Origin: Phaeospirillum tilakii
Lineage (GTDB): Bacteria; Pseudomonadota; Alphaproteobacteria; Rhodospirillales; Magnetospirillaceae
Assembly (NCBI RefSeq): GCF_042683125.1
Contig: NZ_JBHUIY010000013.1
Span: 40,012-104,011, forward strand
Reading direction: 5' to 3'
DNA length: 64,000 nucleotides
Below, piece by piece: positions 7,951 to 19,799 of this stretch. The notes below the pieces were generated by a model. The model was not told the origin of the DNA. It saw only the letters and a program-made list of their open reading frames with translations, and did no database searches. The translations under genes were made by a program, and so were the position numbers. Numbering within the stretch: position 1 is the stretch's first letter; each line of letters opens with the position of its first letter.

Positions 7951-7980
7951 AGTATGGGTTACGAAATTTGTAAGGGTCAA
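7951..7980 (-). promoter_or_regulatory. higB: higBA promoter with palindromic operator in the spacer
   Basis: On the minus strand: -35 TTGACC (7975-7980), 18-base spacer, -10 CATACT (7951-7956). The spacer contains TTACAAATTTCGTAA (7959-7973), palindromic except for one mismatched pair. An operator between -35 and -10 fits autorepression by HigA. The predicted +1 coincides roughly with the A of the higB start codon. Confidence 0.65.
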
Positions 7981-8092
7981 GCTGCCACGCTTTCCCTCCG
8001 TCGCCATCGTTGCGACGGCTTTGCGCTCATGGCAGGCATTCAGTGAGATTACCGACATCACAGAAAGCGGACCAGGCAGGTTTCGGATATTT

Positions 8093-8107
8093 CTCCATCG
8101 GATGGAG
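8093..8107. promoter_or_regulatory. Palindrome upstream of the DGQHR gene
   Basis: CTCCATC-G-GATGGAG is a perfect 7-base inverted repeat around one base, 52 bases before the DGQHR start. It could be an operator; the short loop argues against an RNA hairpin. No binding protein can be assigned. Confidence 0.3.
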
Positions 8108-8158
8108 TTGCACTAACTCAGCTTGCTATTTCAAACGCATAGCGCTTAAGTGTAGCAT

Positions 8159-9172
8159 ATGCGTTTTCGGCACACGGGGGTACCAGTGAAGCTCAAGGCC
8201 TTCGATCTCAGCAGAGTCAATTCGGGCTTTTTCTTGACAGCTCTTGACGCCAAAACATTGTTTCCCCTTTGTCGAGTTGAACGCGTCGCATCAAATCCAC
8301 ATGAAGGTTTTCAGCGGCAACTCGATGCGCCACGGGCTCGCCGTATAGCGAAATACCTTGAGGATCGAATCATCCCTGGCGCGATCATCCTTAGCGTCCA
8401 GAACAATTTTCCTGCGATTTACGATTCGTCAACCGGCGAGTTAGAAATCAGTGACGAACCCGGATCGCTTTTGGTCATCGATGGACAGCATCGTTTATAT
8501 GGCGCTCATATCGCTTCTACAAGCCCTCAGGGCATTAATGTGGTCCTTCCGGTATGTATAATATCTGGACTATCTCTTACAGACGAGGTTCAATACTTTA
8601 TTGACATCAACTCTACAGCTAAGGGCGTGCCGCGTACGCTTCGCATCGAACTAACAAAATTCTTGGTGAAGCAGGATTCTATTGACGACATACGGCTGCG
8701 TTTGTTCAAAGACCTAAATACAGAGCCAGATTCTCCGTTATGCGGTAGGCTTAGCGCTGAGCAGCGGGGGCCCGGCTACCTCTCCCACGTCCCTTTTGAA
8801 CTAGCGATGAACAAGATCCTCCCAGGGGATCGTCTGAAAGACTTGGATTATAATCAGAAGAAGGCATTGCTCAAAAATTACGTCTCTGGCGTGCATGTAA
8901 ATCTTCTGGAGGCGGATCAGCCTCAGAAAATTACTCAATCCGCGTTTTTTCAGGCAATATTCAGAGTTTTTGAGAAAGCATGCGAAAGCGCGCTTCTTTT
9001 GCGGGGGAATTATAAGGCCGAGACATTTCAGTACGTATTTGAAGCATTGCTGAGAATTAACTTTGAGCATCATACTGGAACGAACGAGGAGGCAATCACG
9101 AACCTTGAGCGCGACCTTCTTGATAAGATTGAAGTGGATAAGAGGTCGAAGATCCCGGCAGACTTATTTTAA
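8159..9172 (+). CDS. DGQHR-domain protein (DndB/DpdB-like fold)
   Basis: 337 residues. The defining motif is LLVIDGQHRLYGAH near residue 104-117, with the usual companions: RQLDAPRARRIAKYLED before it, and DEVQYFIDINSTAKGVPRTL after it. These mark the DGQHR family, whose members include DndB of phosphorothioation systems and DpdB of deazaguanine DNA modification; ParB-like folds are related. No dnd or dpd genes are in the window, so it is a stand-alone version. ATG 8159 is used; GTG 8186, preceded by CGGGGG, is an alternative. G+C is near 48%, well below the flanks. The next gene begins 14 bases downstream, implying an operon. Confidence 0.85.
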   Translation: MRFRHTGVPVKLKAFDLSRVNSGFFLTALDAKTLFPLCRVERVASNPHEGFQRQLDAPRARRIAKYLEDRIIPGAIILSVQNNFPAIYDSSTGELEISDEPGSLLVIDGQHRLYGAHIASTSPQGINVVLPVCIISGLSLTDEVQYFIDINSTAKGVPRTLRIELTKFLVKQDSIDDIRLRLFKDLNTEPDSPLCGRLSAEQRGPGYLSHVPFELAMNKILPGDRLKDLDYNQKKALLKNYVSGVHVNLLEADQPQKITQSAFFQAIFRVFEKACESALLLRGNYKAETFQYVFEALLRINFEHHTGTNEEAITNLERDLLDKIEVDKRSKIPADLF

Positions 9173-9186
9173 CAGATGGCCCCGAC

Positions 9187-10095
9187 ATGAACCGCTGTGC
9201 CGAAGTGCTTGCGACCGCTTGTACATCCAAGCTTGCGAGTTTGATTCGCGTTGCTGGTGGTATTGAGTTCGACAAGCTGACGTTCAACTCATCGTTGAAA
9301 TATGCTATTTTAAACGACCCATCTTTGGTTGTTCGAATTTCCGCGAGCAGTTCGTTTGAAGTATTTGAGTTGGCTGGGGGAATAGTACGAAATGATAGCC
9401 CGGCCCTTGCTGCGGCTCGTGTCTCTGATTTTTTCATGGGCGCTCAACGCGTCAAATGTCAGTACGACACTCTAGTAAATATGAAGAATTCATCGCCGTC
9501 AACCGCATGGCTTCTTGTAACCGCTTACTATTGCGCTTTTTTTGCCTGTATAGAATTAAATAAGATTAACGACAAGAGCTCAACCAGCTTTACCAAGCGC
9601 GAACTCGATATGTTAGCGGCAAAGGCTGCTGGCGATCATTATTCTGCTTTTTTTGGGGCTGGGCATACAAATTTTGTTGGGCGAATCCACGCCGGTAAGC
9701 TGGTATTTGAAGCAGTTGGTACTCGGCCGCATGTAGCTGCGTGGCAAAATGCCTTGTACGTCATACGTAATATTTTTAATGGTTATGATTGGGTAGACGC
9801 TAAATACTATATCTCCGTAATGGAGAAAGAGATTTACTCTCCGAGTGCGATACGAAATGAGTGGAATTACAAGCGAGTGGATTATTATGGCCCGATCGGG
9901 GAGACAAGAGCGTCTGACTTTAAGAAGCTTGTGGGAAATCCGAAAGCGGCCCATTTGTTTTTGTGCCAGCGAAGAGGGCTATTGTGCGATCTAGACCCGT
10001 GCGTGATCGCTGTGCTGTGCGAGACACTCGCTGGTGCGATCGGGCAAGCCTCACAGAGATCAAAGCAAATTTTGAAAAGCCTCGCCTCAAATTAG
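9187..10095 (+). CDS. Unknown protein, possible HEPN-like partner of the DGQHR protein
   Basis: 302 residues, not recognised. It looks soluble and largely alpha-helical, with no signal peptide. Residues about 105-125 read STAWLLVTAYYCAFFACIEL, resembling the helix with AYYAAFFAA of HEPN proteins (toxins and antiphage RNases). I do not find a clean R-x4-6-H catalytic motif (VIRNIFNGYD comes closest but lacks His), so the HEPN link is tentative. It shares the low G+C and codon bias of the upstream DGQHR gene and follows it by 14 bases, so the two probably arrived and act together. Defence or DNA-modification sensing is a guess from context. Confidence 0.6.
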   Translation: MNRCAEVLATACTSKLASLIRVAGGIEFDKLTFNSSLKYAILNDPSLVVRISASSSFEVFELAGGIVRNDSPALAAARVSDFFMGAQRVKCQYDTLVNMKNSSPSTAWLLVTAYYCAFFACIELNKINDKSSTSFTKRELDMLAAKAAGDHYSAFFGAGHTNFVGRIHAGKLVFEAVGTRPHVAAWQNALYVIRNIFNGYDWVDAKYYISVMEKEIYSPSAIRNEWNYKRVDYYGPIGETRASDFKKLVGNPKAAHLFLCQRRGLLCDLDPCVIAVLCETLAGAIGQASQRSKQILKSLASN

Positions 10096-10474
10096 GGATG
10101 TTGCCGTTGACTGGGCGTAGCTATCTACGGCACTTTTCGGAGCGCTCGCCGGAAGGCTGACTGATAGCTTTCGGCCCCTTTCTGTCATTTAGGATAGCCG
10201 GATCGGAGTGTTTTGGTCGGCGCCGCCATCGTAACGGTTTCGCGGTCGTGGCTCTAATGGGGGCGACGCCTTCCTGTCTTCCCCCCATCCGCGAGCGCCC
10301 AAGCTGAAGGCCGGCAGGGTCTCCCGACAACCGAAGCAGGTCCAGGAGCCGCTGGCTCCTGGCGGGTGCGGGCGGAGCCCGCGTTTTTCTTTCCTCCCTC
10401 CCTTCAAGCCAAAGAAACGCGGGCCAATGGCCCGCGTCGAGGTGCTTTCCGAGAGAGGGATTGTTGTTGTTATC
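10096..10474. other. Intergenic region at the edge of the AT-rich module
   Basis: About 380 bases between two convergent genes. It contains one dispersed two-hairpin repeat (10338-10388). G+C climbs back to the genomic level at about 10140. I see no coding frame, tRNA or clear attachment site. Confidence 0.5.
10338..10388 (+). repeat. Dispersed two-hairpin repeat, CCAGGAGCC subtype
   Basis: CCAGGAGCC-GCT-GGCTCCTGG, linker CGGGTG, GCGGGC-GGA-GCCCGC, then GTTTTT. Nearly identical in both stems to the copy at 54714-54770. It lies between convergent genes and could serve as a terminator. Confidence 0.8.
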
Positions 10475-11140
10475 TCAGCCGAGGGTGAATTTGAGCACGT
10501 CCTCGGGCATTTCGAGGCCGGGGAGGTTGCGGGGATCGGGCTCGGGCGGCAGGACCTGATAGCGGATCGGGATCACGCCGGCCCAGGCGGGGAAGGCGTA
10601 GTCGGCTTCGTCGTCCTCGGGCGGGCCGACGCGGACCTTGCAGGAGGCCTCGTCGATCGACATCGAGGCGAGCGCGGTGACGGCGATTTCCTTTTCGGTC
10701 GGGGGGCGGAGGCGGTCCCACTGGCCGGGGACGAGGCCATTGACGAAGGTGCGGAGGTGGGCCTCCTTCTCGGCCGGGTCGGTGATCAGGCTGGCGCGGC
10801 CGAGGATCATCACCGAGCGGAAATTACAGTTGAAATTATAGGACGTCCGGGCCAGCACCAGCCCGTCGAGCATCGACACGGTAAAGCAGACATCCTGGCT
10901 TTCCAGCACCTTGAACATCCGCCCGGCCGCCGAGCCGTGCCAATAGACCCGGTCGCCCTCGCGCCAGAAGAAGGTGGGGGTGACGAACGGCACGCCGTCC
11001 ATCTGGCAGCCGACATGGGCGAGCGGGGTGGCGTCGAGGATCTGTTCGACCGTGGCGCGGTCGTAGCGCGCCAGCCAGTGATAGCGTTTGACCCGGGTGC
11101 GCTCGCTCGGCGCGGCGGAAGCGGACGTGTCGTCACTCAT
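10475..11140 (-). CDS. Pyridoxamine 5'-phosphate oxidase-like FMN-binding protein
   Basis: 221 residues from ATG 11140 (MSDDTSASAAPSERT). An open frame runs 16 codons further but begins within non-conserved sequence. The pattern RYDRATVEQILDATPLAHVGCQMDGVPFVTPTFFWREGDRVYWHGSAAGRM is characteristic of the PNPOx-like split-barrel group related to NimA-type proteins, which bind FMN or a related cofactor. Downstream: FRSVMILGRASLITDPAEKEAHLRTFVNGLVPGQW, also typical. It is probably a cytosolic flavin-dependent reductase with unknown substrate. It stands alone. Confidence 0.85.
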   Translation of the reverse strand: MSDDTSASAAPSERTRVKRYHWLARYDRATVEQILDATPLAHVGCQMDGVPFVTPTFFWREGDRVYWHGSAAGRMFKVLESQDVCFTVSMLDGLVLARTSYNFNCNFRSVMILGRASLITDPAEKEAHLRTFVNGLVPGQWDRLRPPTEKEIAVTALASMSIDEASCKVRVGPPEDDEADYAFPAWAGVIPIRYQVLPPEPDPRNLPGLEMPEDVLKFTLG

Positions 11141-11331
11141 CGGAACGGTCTCCGTGAAAAGGAACGGGCGCGGCCACGCGACGGGCACGGCCGGCGGTGA
11201 GGGGATGGAGCAAGCGCCGTGCCAGCGGCGGCGGCGGGGGTTTCCGTCGGCGGCGCTCCGGCAAACGCACCGGAAACGACCCTGTCGGCGGCTTTTTTAC
11301 CGTTCGGGTCAGTTTGATCGCTCAGGATCGC

Positions 11332-12801
11332 TCAGGCCGGCGTGGCGCATCGGGCGCGGGCGAGAATCCGCTGGGCGGCGTAGCCGAACAGGGCCAGCCA
11401 CAGCGGCACGGTCGGCAGGGCATGGCGGGTTTCGAGGTGAAGCATGGCGTAGCTGAGCAGGAACAGCGTGCCGCCGGCCCAGCAGAACAGCACGGCGGCG
11501 GCGGGGCCGGGCTCGGAGCGCCAGCGGCGGGCGGCGAGCAGCGGGGCGACGACCAGCGCAATGGTGAAGCCGAGCAGGGCGGCGACCTCCAGCAGGCTTT
11601 GCAGCAGCAGCGCGGGCAGGTGGTCGAGCCGGCCCTGGCGCACCGCCAGCCATTGCTCGCGCGCCGCGCCGATCCAGCGTTGGCCGCCGGCCTGATGCAG
11701 GCGCAGGGCCTCGTTGAGATTGAACAGCGGGTCGAAGCTCAGATGGGCGAGGGCGCCGTAATTGAGGTTGGCGGCGACGGTGGCGGCATAAGCGAGCGGA
11801 TGCGCCCGCACGGTGGCGAGGAAATGGGCGAAGGTCAGCCGGCCGAAGGCGAGCGGGTCGGTTCCCTCGCGGTTGGCGATGGCGGTGGCGAGGTTCTGCA
11901 CCGCCGCCATGCCGTGCTCGACCGGCAGGGCGCGGGCGGCGGCGCAGACCGGGTCGGCGCAGGCGAACGGATCGGCGAGGCCGCGATCGCGCAGATTGAC
12001 GCTGGGCCACAGCCAGTTGATGCCGCCGGTCAGGCTGAAGAACGGATGGCCGGTGCGGAGCTGGTTCCAGCCGGTGACGCCGAGATAGCAGGCGAGGATC
12101 GGCCCGGCCGCCAGCAGGGCCAGCCGGCCGGTGGCGGCGGGGCCGAGGCGGCGGACCGCCCCGAGCAGCAGCAGGCCGCCGAGCGGCAGCACGGCGTGGT
12201 ACCACGCGGTGTCGCGCAGGGTCATCGCCAGCGCCCAGGCCAGCCCGACCGCGACGGCGAAACGGGCGCCCGGTGCCGGGCCATCGGCGCCATCGGCGAG
12301 GCGGGCGACGATCGGCAGCAGGGCGGCGAGCATCAGGCTGGCATGCAGGCTGTCGCTGAGGATCGCCAGATCGAACAGCAGGAAATCGGACAGGCCGCAC
12401 AGCAGCACCAGCCCGAGCCGCAGCGGCACCGACGCCACCAGCCGGGGCAGCACCCGCCCGAACAGCGCCAGCACGCCGAGGCTGGCGGCGGATTGCAGCA
12501 GGACCAGCAGCCATGGCGCCTGGGCACCGGCCAGGGTGCGGGCGGCGGCGATCAGCAGCGGATAGCCATAGGGGCGGAACAGCAGATCGGGGGTGGACGC
12601 GGCGGTCCACTCGCCCGCCCGCCACCAGCCGGGGGTGTCGAGCACCCACTGGCCGATGCGCAGATAGAGGGCGCTGTCCTCGAACCGGGTGGGGCCGAGG
12701 GCCAGCAGCAGGGCCAGCTTGACCGCCGCCACCGCCAGCAGGGCCAGCGGCAGCAGGCGGCGGCGATAGCGGCGCTCGGGGTCGGGCGCCGGCGGGGTCA
12801 T
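11332..12801 (-). CDS. Polytopic membrane protein, probable GT-C glycosyltransferase
   Basis: 489 residues with about ten hydrophobic segments. The acidic motif FEDSALYLRIGQWVL after the first membrane helix (D/E residues facing the outer side) and the long loop containing GWNQLRTGHPFFSLTGG resemble the ArnT/PMT-type (GT-C) fold that uses polyprenyl-phosphate sugars. Identification rests on topology and this motif only. The start ATG overlaps the stop of the RHH gene (ATGA), and that gene overlaps the NRPS in the same way, so the three form one operon. It may decorate the NRPS product or an envelope polymer; that is inference. Confidence 0.55.
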   Translation of the reverse strand: MTPPAPDPERRYRRRLLPLALLAVAAVKLALLLALGPTRFEDSALYLRIGQWVLDTPGWWRAGEWTAASTPDLLFRPYGYPLLIAAARTLAGAQAPWLLVLLQSAASLGVLALFGRVLPRLVASVPLRLGLVLLCGLSDFLLFDLAILSDSLHASLMLAALLPIVARLADGADGPAPGARFAVAVGLAWALAMTLRDTAWYHAVLPLGGLLLLGAVRRLGPAATGRLALLAAGPILACYLGVTGWNQLRTGHPFFSLTGGINWLWPSVNLRDRGLADPFACADPVCAAARALPVEHGMAAVQNLATAIANREGTDPLAFGRLTFAHFLATVRAHPLAYAATVAANLNYGALAHLSFDPLFNLNEALRLHQAGGQRWIGAAREQWLAVRQGRLDHLPALLLQSLLEVAALLGFTIALVVAPLLAARRWRSEPGPAAAVLFCWAGGTLFLLSYAMLHLETRHALPTVPLWLALFGYAAQRILARARCATPA

Positions 12802-13039
12802 CCCCCCGCCATCCGCTTGGCCTCGGCCAGCACGAACACCCGGAGCGCGGCGGAGAGCGAGACCGGCTCGTCCGGGCCGAAGCGGGTCGAATCGATCTCG
12901 GTCACCAAAAGGTTGAGCGAAACGCCGCGCCGGGCGGCGATCGCCCGCAGCTCGTCCCAGAACGCCACCTCCAGGGTGACGCTGCTGGGATGGCCGGCGA
13001 TGGTGACCGAGCCCTTGCGGATCCGGCCCGGCGCGGCGG

Positions 13040-13043
<4 letters not shown>
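12798..13043 (-). CDS. Ribbon-helix-helix domain protein (RHH_4 type)
   Basis: 81 residues. KGSVTIAGHPSSVTLEVAFW forms the beta strand, then DELRAIAARRGVSLNLLVTEID is the helical pair, and SLSAALRVFVLAEAK closes. This is the alphaproteobacterial RHH_4 pattern, a small dimeric DNA-binding fold. It overlaps both neighbours by four bases (ATGA), lying between the NRPS and the membrane glycosyltransferase. It may regulate this operon, although RHH_4 proteins often occur beside unrelated genes. Confidence 0.85.
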
Positions 13044-17020
<3,977 letters not shown>

Positions 17021-17455
17021 GATGGTCCGATAAGGCCGGCGACGGGGCGGGGGCCCGGGCGGCGGCCCCGGATTGGGGCGTCCGGCCCCTGGCGTCGGCG
17101 GCGAAGGGATGCCCCGACACTATAAGGGGGGGCAGGGCCGGGCGCAATCACCCGCGCGGGGGGAGACCGGTTCGCGGCCCCGGAGTCAATTCCCTCGGGG
17201 CCCGGCCCAATCCGCTGCCGATCCGTTTTGGCTCAAAAGGCGTGGAACAAAATTTCACGACGTGAAAAAATACAATATTTACAATATACAGCTAATTTTT
17301 GTTGTTGTCGAATGCTGCGTATGCTACCTAATAAAGCCAAGTCATGTTTTTATTTGTTATCAGTTAGTAAAATGGAGGCGTGATGACGCTCGAAAGCCAA
17401 CCTAAAATGGTGTTGGGCAATTGATCGCCGTCGCCTGCGTCTCTCCGAGATCGTG
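17021..17455. other. Divergent intergenic region, partly AT-rich
   Basis: 435 bases between the NRPS start and the BenE-type transporter. Bases about 17230-17400 are AT-rich (runs such as AAAAAATACAATATTTACAA), suitable for promoters in either direction, but I cannot fix a unique -35/-10 pair. It contains a 13-codon open frame with a strong Shine-Dalgarno (17382-17423). Confidence 0.45.
17382..17423 (+). CDS. Possible 13-codon upstream open reading frame (leader peptide)
   Basis: GGAGG at 17375-17379 precedes ATG 17382, which opens MTLESQPKMVLGN and stops at TGA 17421-17423. It ends 32 bases before the transporter start, in another frame. The Shine-Dalgarno is better than that of the transporter itself. 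There is no run of a single amino acid as in classical attenuators, so a regulatory role is a guess. Confidence 0.3.
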
Positions 17456-18673
17456 ATGTCGTTGGTTCGATCCCTCACCCGCGACCTGTCGTTGTCCGCC
17501 CTGGCGGCCGGCGCTATCGCCGTGGCCGTCTCCTATGCGGGGCCGGCGGCCATCATCTTTGAGGCGGCCAAGTCCGGCGGCCTCAGCCCGTCGCAGGTGT
17601 CGTCGTGGATTTGGGCGGTGTCCGTGGGGAGCGGCATAACCGGCATCTATCTCAGCCTGCGCTTCAAGGCCCCGGTGATAACCGCATGGTCGACGCCAGG
17701 AGCGGCATTGCTGGTGAGTTCCCTTGGCCAGTATGGCTATGCGGAAGCGCTTGGCGCCTATATCGTGTCCGCGCTGCTCATTGCCGGCTTGGGGGTGACC
17801 AACCTGTTTTCGCGGGTGATGGCGTGGCTGCCCAAGAGTCTGGTCGCCGCCATGTTGGCCGGCGTGCTTTTTCGCTTCGGGATCGGCCTGTTCTTGTCGC
17901 TGGAGCAGGCGTCGGGGTTGGTTCTGCCCATTGTCGCCGGATATCTGGTCGGGCGGCGCCTGTTGCCTCGATATGCCGTGGTTCTCGCCTTGGCGACGGG
18001 GCTGTGCGTGGCGGCCTCCCTGGGGCTGCTCGATGGGGCGTCCCTGTCGCTCTCCCTGGCGGAGCCGCAATGGACGAGCCCAAGTTTCACCTTGTCCGCC
18101 GTGGTCGGCCTGGGCCTGCCGCTCTGCTTCGTGACGATGGCCTCGCAAAACGCTCCCGGTGTCGGCGTCCTCCAATCCGCGGGCTACAGCGTGCCGGTTT
18201 CGCCTCTGGTGACCACCACCGGGCTGTGGTCACTGTTGCTGGCGCCGTTCGGCGCTCACGGAATCAATTTGGCGGCGATCACCGCCGCGATTTGCACCGG
18301 CCCGGAATGTCATCCGGAGCGCGAACGTCGCTATGTCGCAGGGGTGGCGTGCGGAAGCCTGTACCTCCTGGTCGGCGCTTTCGGCACGACCGTGGTCAGC
18401 CTGTTCATTCTGCTTCCCGTCCCCTTGGTCACGGCGGTCGCCGGTCTCGCCCTGCTGGGAGCACTTGCTGGCGGCCTGGCCGGAGCCATGCACGATGAAA
18501 GCCGGCGTGAAGCGGGTCTGGTGGCGTTCCTGATCACCGCGTCCGGGGTGTCGTTCTTCGGCGTCGGCTCCGCCTTCTGGGGAATGTGCGGCGGTCTTGT
18601 CGCCGACGGACTGATCCGGGGACGGCTGCCCCGCCGCTCCCGGGGGGACGGCGCAATCCCCCGCGCGGGATGA
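17456..18673 (+). CDS. BenE-family transporter (benzoate:H+ symporter-like)
   Basis: 405 residues with about eleven hydrophobic segments. BenE landmarks: AAKSGGLSPSQVSSWIWAVSVGSGITGIYLSLRFKAPVITAWSTPGAALL near the N-terminus, and PLCFVTMASQNAPGVGVLQSAGY with PFGAHGINLAAITAAICTGPE in the second half. The family imports benzoate and possibly other aromatic acids across the inner membrane; no benzoate catabolic genes lie nearby, so the substrate is open. ATG 17456 is taken (GTG 17453 is also in frame); its Shine-Dalgarno is weak. Expression could depend on the leader frame upstream. Confidence 0.88.
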   Translation: MSLVRSLTRDLSLSALAAGAIAVAVSYAGPAAIIFEAAKSGGLSPSQVSSWIWAVSVGSGITGIYLSLRFKAPVITAWSTPGAALLVSSLGQYGYAEALGAYIVSALLIAGLGVTNLFSRVMAWLPKSLVAAMLAGVLFRFGIGLFLSLEQASGLVLPIVAGYLVGRRLLPRYAVVLALATGLCVAASLGLLDGASLSLSLAEPQWTSPSFTLSAVVGLGLPLCFVTMASQNAPGVGVLQSAGYSVPVSPLVTTTGLWSLLLAPFGAHGINLAAITAAICTGPECHPERERRYVAGVACGSLYLLVGAFGTTVVSLFILLPVPLVTAVAGLALLGALAGGLAGAMHDESRREAGLVAFLITASGVSFFGVGSAFWGMCGGLVADGLIRGRLPRRSRGDGAIPRAG

Positions 18674-18694
18674 CAACGGTTCGCGGTCCCGGCG

Positions 18695-18988
18695 TCAGTC
18701 CAGCCAGCCGTCGGGGATGTCCTCGGCCTTGCGGTTGGGACGAAAGGCGGTGATCTGGGCCGAGGCCACCCCGGTCAGCAGGAAGGGATCCTGGTGGACG
18801 ATCGCCTCGATCTCCGCGCGCGACTCGCCGCGCGCCAGGATCACCCCGCCGACGCGCGGCTCCTGCGGGCCGGCCAGCAGGAAGCGGCCGGCGGCGAAAT
18901 GCTCGGCGAGAAAGGCGCGGTGGGCGTCGAGCTGGGCGTCGATCTCGGCCAGCGGGCGAAGGTAGGTCACCTGGATCAGGTACAGCAT
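18695..18988 (-). CDS. YciI family protein
   Basis: 97 residues. LDAHRAFLAEHFAAGRFLLAGPQEPRVGG followed by DPFLLTGVASAQITAFRP is the YciI pattern (ferredoxin-like dimeric alpha/beta barrel with a conserved His-Asp pair, here H in DAHR and D in QDPF). The physiological role of YciI proteins is unclear. It is convergent with the transporter gene and isolated from the toxin-antitoxin pair further on. Confidence 0.88.
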   Translation of the reverse strand: MLYLIQVTYLRPLAEIDAQLDAHRAFLAEHFAAGRFLLAGPQEPRVGGVILARGESRAEIEAIVHQDPFLLTGVASAQITAFRPNRKAEDIPDGWLD

Positions 18989-19082
18989 CGGTACGACTCC
19001 GGTCGAAAGTGGGGCAAGCCGGCCAAGGGGCCGGGCGCCCCTGGGTGATCCCCCCGCAGGGCCAGGGGCCCTTCCCCCGTTT

Positions 19083-19349
19083 TCAGTAATGATAGCGGCA
19101 TTGAGCGATTTCGAGGGCTTGAGTCTCGCCCGTCCCCGACACCCGGTAGACGAGGCGATGCTCGCCGGTGATCCGTCGCGACCACCATCCCTTGAGGGCG
19201 CCCTTCAAGGGTTCGGGTTTGCCCAGCCCCCGAAAGGGATCGCGCCGCGCATTCTTGATCAGCTCGTTGATCTTTCGGACCATTTCCGGGTCTTCCGCCT
19301 GCCAGGACAGGTAGTCCTCCCAGGCGGGCTCGGCCCAGACCAGCTTCAT
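19083..19349 (-). CDS. yoeB: YoeB-type toxin (RelE superfamily mRNA interferase)
   Basis: 88 residues, standard for YoeB (84). Seen: WEDYLSWQAEDPEMVRKINELIKNARRDPFRGLGKPEPLKG, then WSRRITGEHRLVYRV and the C-terminal catalytic region CRYHY, where Arg, His and Tyr act in ribosome-dependent mRNA cleavage. All are conserved, so the toxin looks intact. Start ATG 19349 overlaps the yefM stop as ATGA. Regulation is presumably by YefM or the YefM-YoeB complex at the palindrome 19619-19634. Confidence 0.95.
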   Translation of the reverse strand: MKLVWAEPAWEDYLSWQAEDPEMVRKINELIKNARRDPFRGLGKPEPLKGALKGWWSRRITGEHRLVYRVSGTGETQALEIAQCRYHY

Positions 19350-19597
19350 TCAACGATGTCGCGTTCGCGGCCCTGGCCGGCGTCCAGCTGCGCGATGGCG
19401 GTGGTAAGGCGTTGCGCATTGGCCGGGCTGCGCAGCAGATGGATGGTTTCCATCAGGCTGTCATATTCGCTCTCGTCCAGGACGACGACGGAGCGCCCTT
19501 TCTGTCGCGTGACCGTCAGCGGCGCGCGCGAATCGCACACCTGATCCATGAAGCGGGCGAGTGATTGGCGGAACTCGGTGTAGGTGGCGTGCGCCAT
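19346..19597 (-). CDS. yefM: YefM-type antitoxin (Phd/YefM family)
   Basis: 83 residues from ATG 19597, preceded by AGGAGGACCGG. The longer open frame upstream runs through the operator and is not used. YTEFRQSLARFMDQVCDSRAPLTVTRQKGRSVVVLDESEYDSLMETIHLLRSP is the full Phd/YefM fold, with the DNA-binding N-terminal half and the YoeB-binding helix in the disordered C-terminal part. First gene of the yefM-yoeB operon. Confidence 0.95.
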   Translation of the reverse strand: MAHATYTEFRQSLARFMDQVCDSRAPLTVTRQKGRSVVVLDESEYDSLMETIHLLRSPANAQRLTTAIAQLDAGQGRERDIVE

Positions 19598-19618
19598 CCG
19601 GTCCTCCTGGGTTGACCT

Positions 19619-19634
19619 GTACATATATATGTAC
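19619..19634. promoter_or_regulatory. yefM: yefM-yoeB operator/promoter palindrome
   Basis: GTACATATATATGTAC is a perfect 16-base palindrome 22 bases upstream of yefM and contains the TGTACA-type half-sites described for the E. coli YefM operator. On the minus strand a -35 TTGCGG (complement of 19648-19653) lies 17 bases before a -10 TATATG (complement of 19625-19630) inside the palindrome, so binding would block transcription. Confidence 0.75.
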
Positions 19635-19675
19635 GCCTCCGGAGCCGCAAGCGTTTGCCCCCCCCGACCATCGAC

Positions 19676-19731
19676 GGGATCCAAGGGCCTTGCGGCCCGG
19701 GGCCGGGTGCGGGCAGCGCCCGCGATTTTTT
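19676..19731 (+). repeat. Dispersed two-hairpin repeat in a divergent region
   Basis: CCAAGGGCC-TTGC-GGCCCGGGG (imperfect first stem), CGGGTG, GCGGGC-A-GCGCCCGC and ATTTTTT. It lies between the divergent yefM and phosphomannomutase genes, one of the few copies not at a 3' end. It is immediately upstream of the phosphomannomutase leader. Confidence 0.75.
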
Positions 19732-19799
19732 CTCACCCCTGTGGCCGCCCCGCCCCCTGTTGCGCTATATCCGGGTCAGTTGATCCAGGGGAGGGCTTC

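Noticed and set aside
8159..10095. Assignment of the DGQHR gene to a complete Dnd or Dpd system
   Set aside because: No dndA/C/D/E, dpd or queuosine-type genes are present in the window; only the DGQHR protein is shared.
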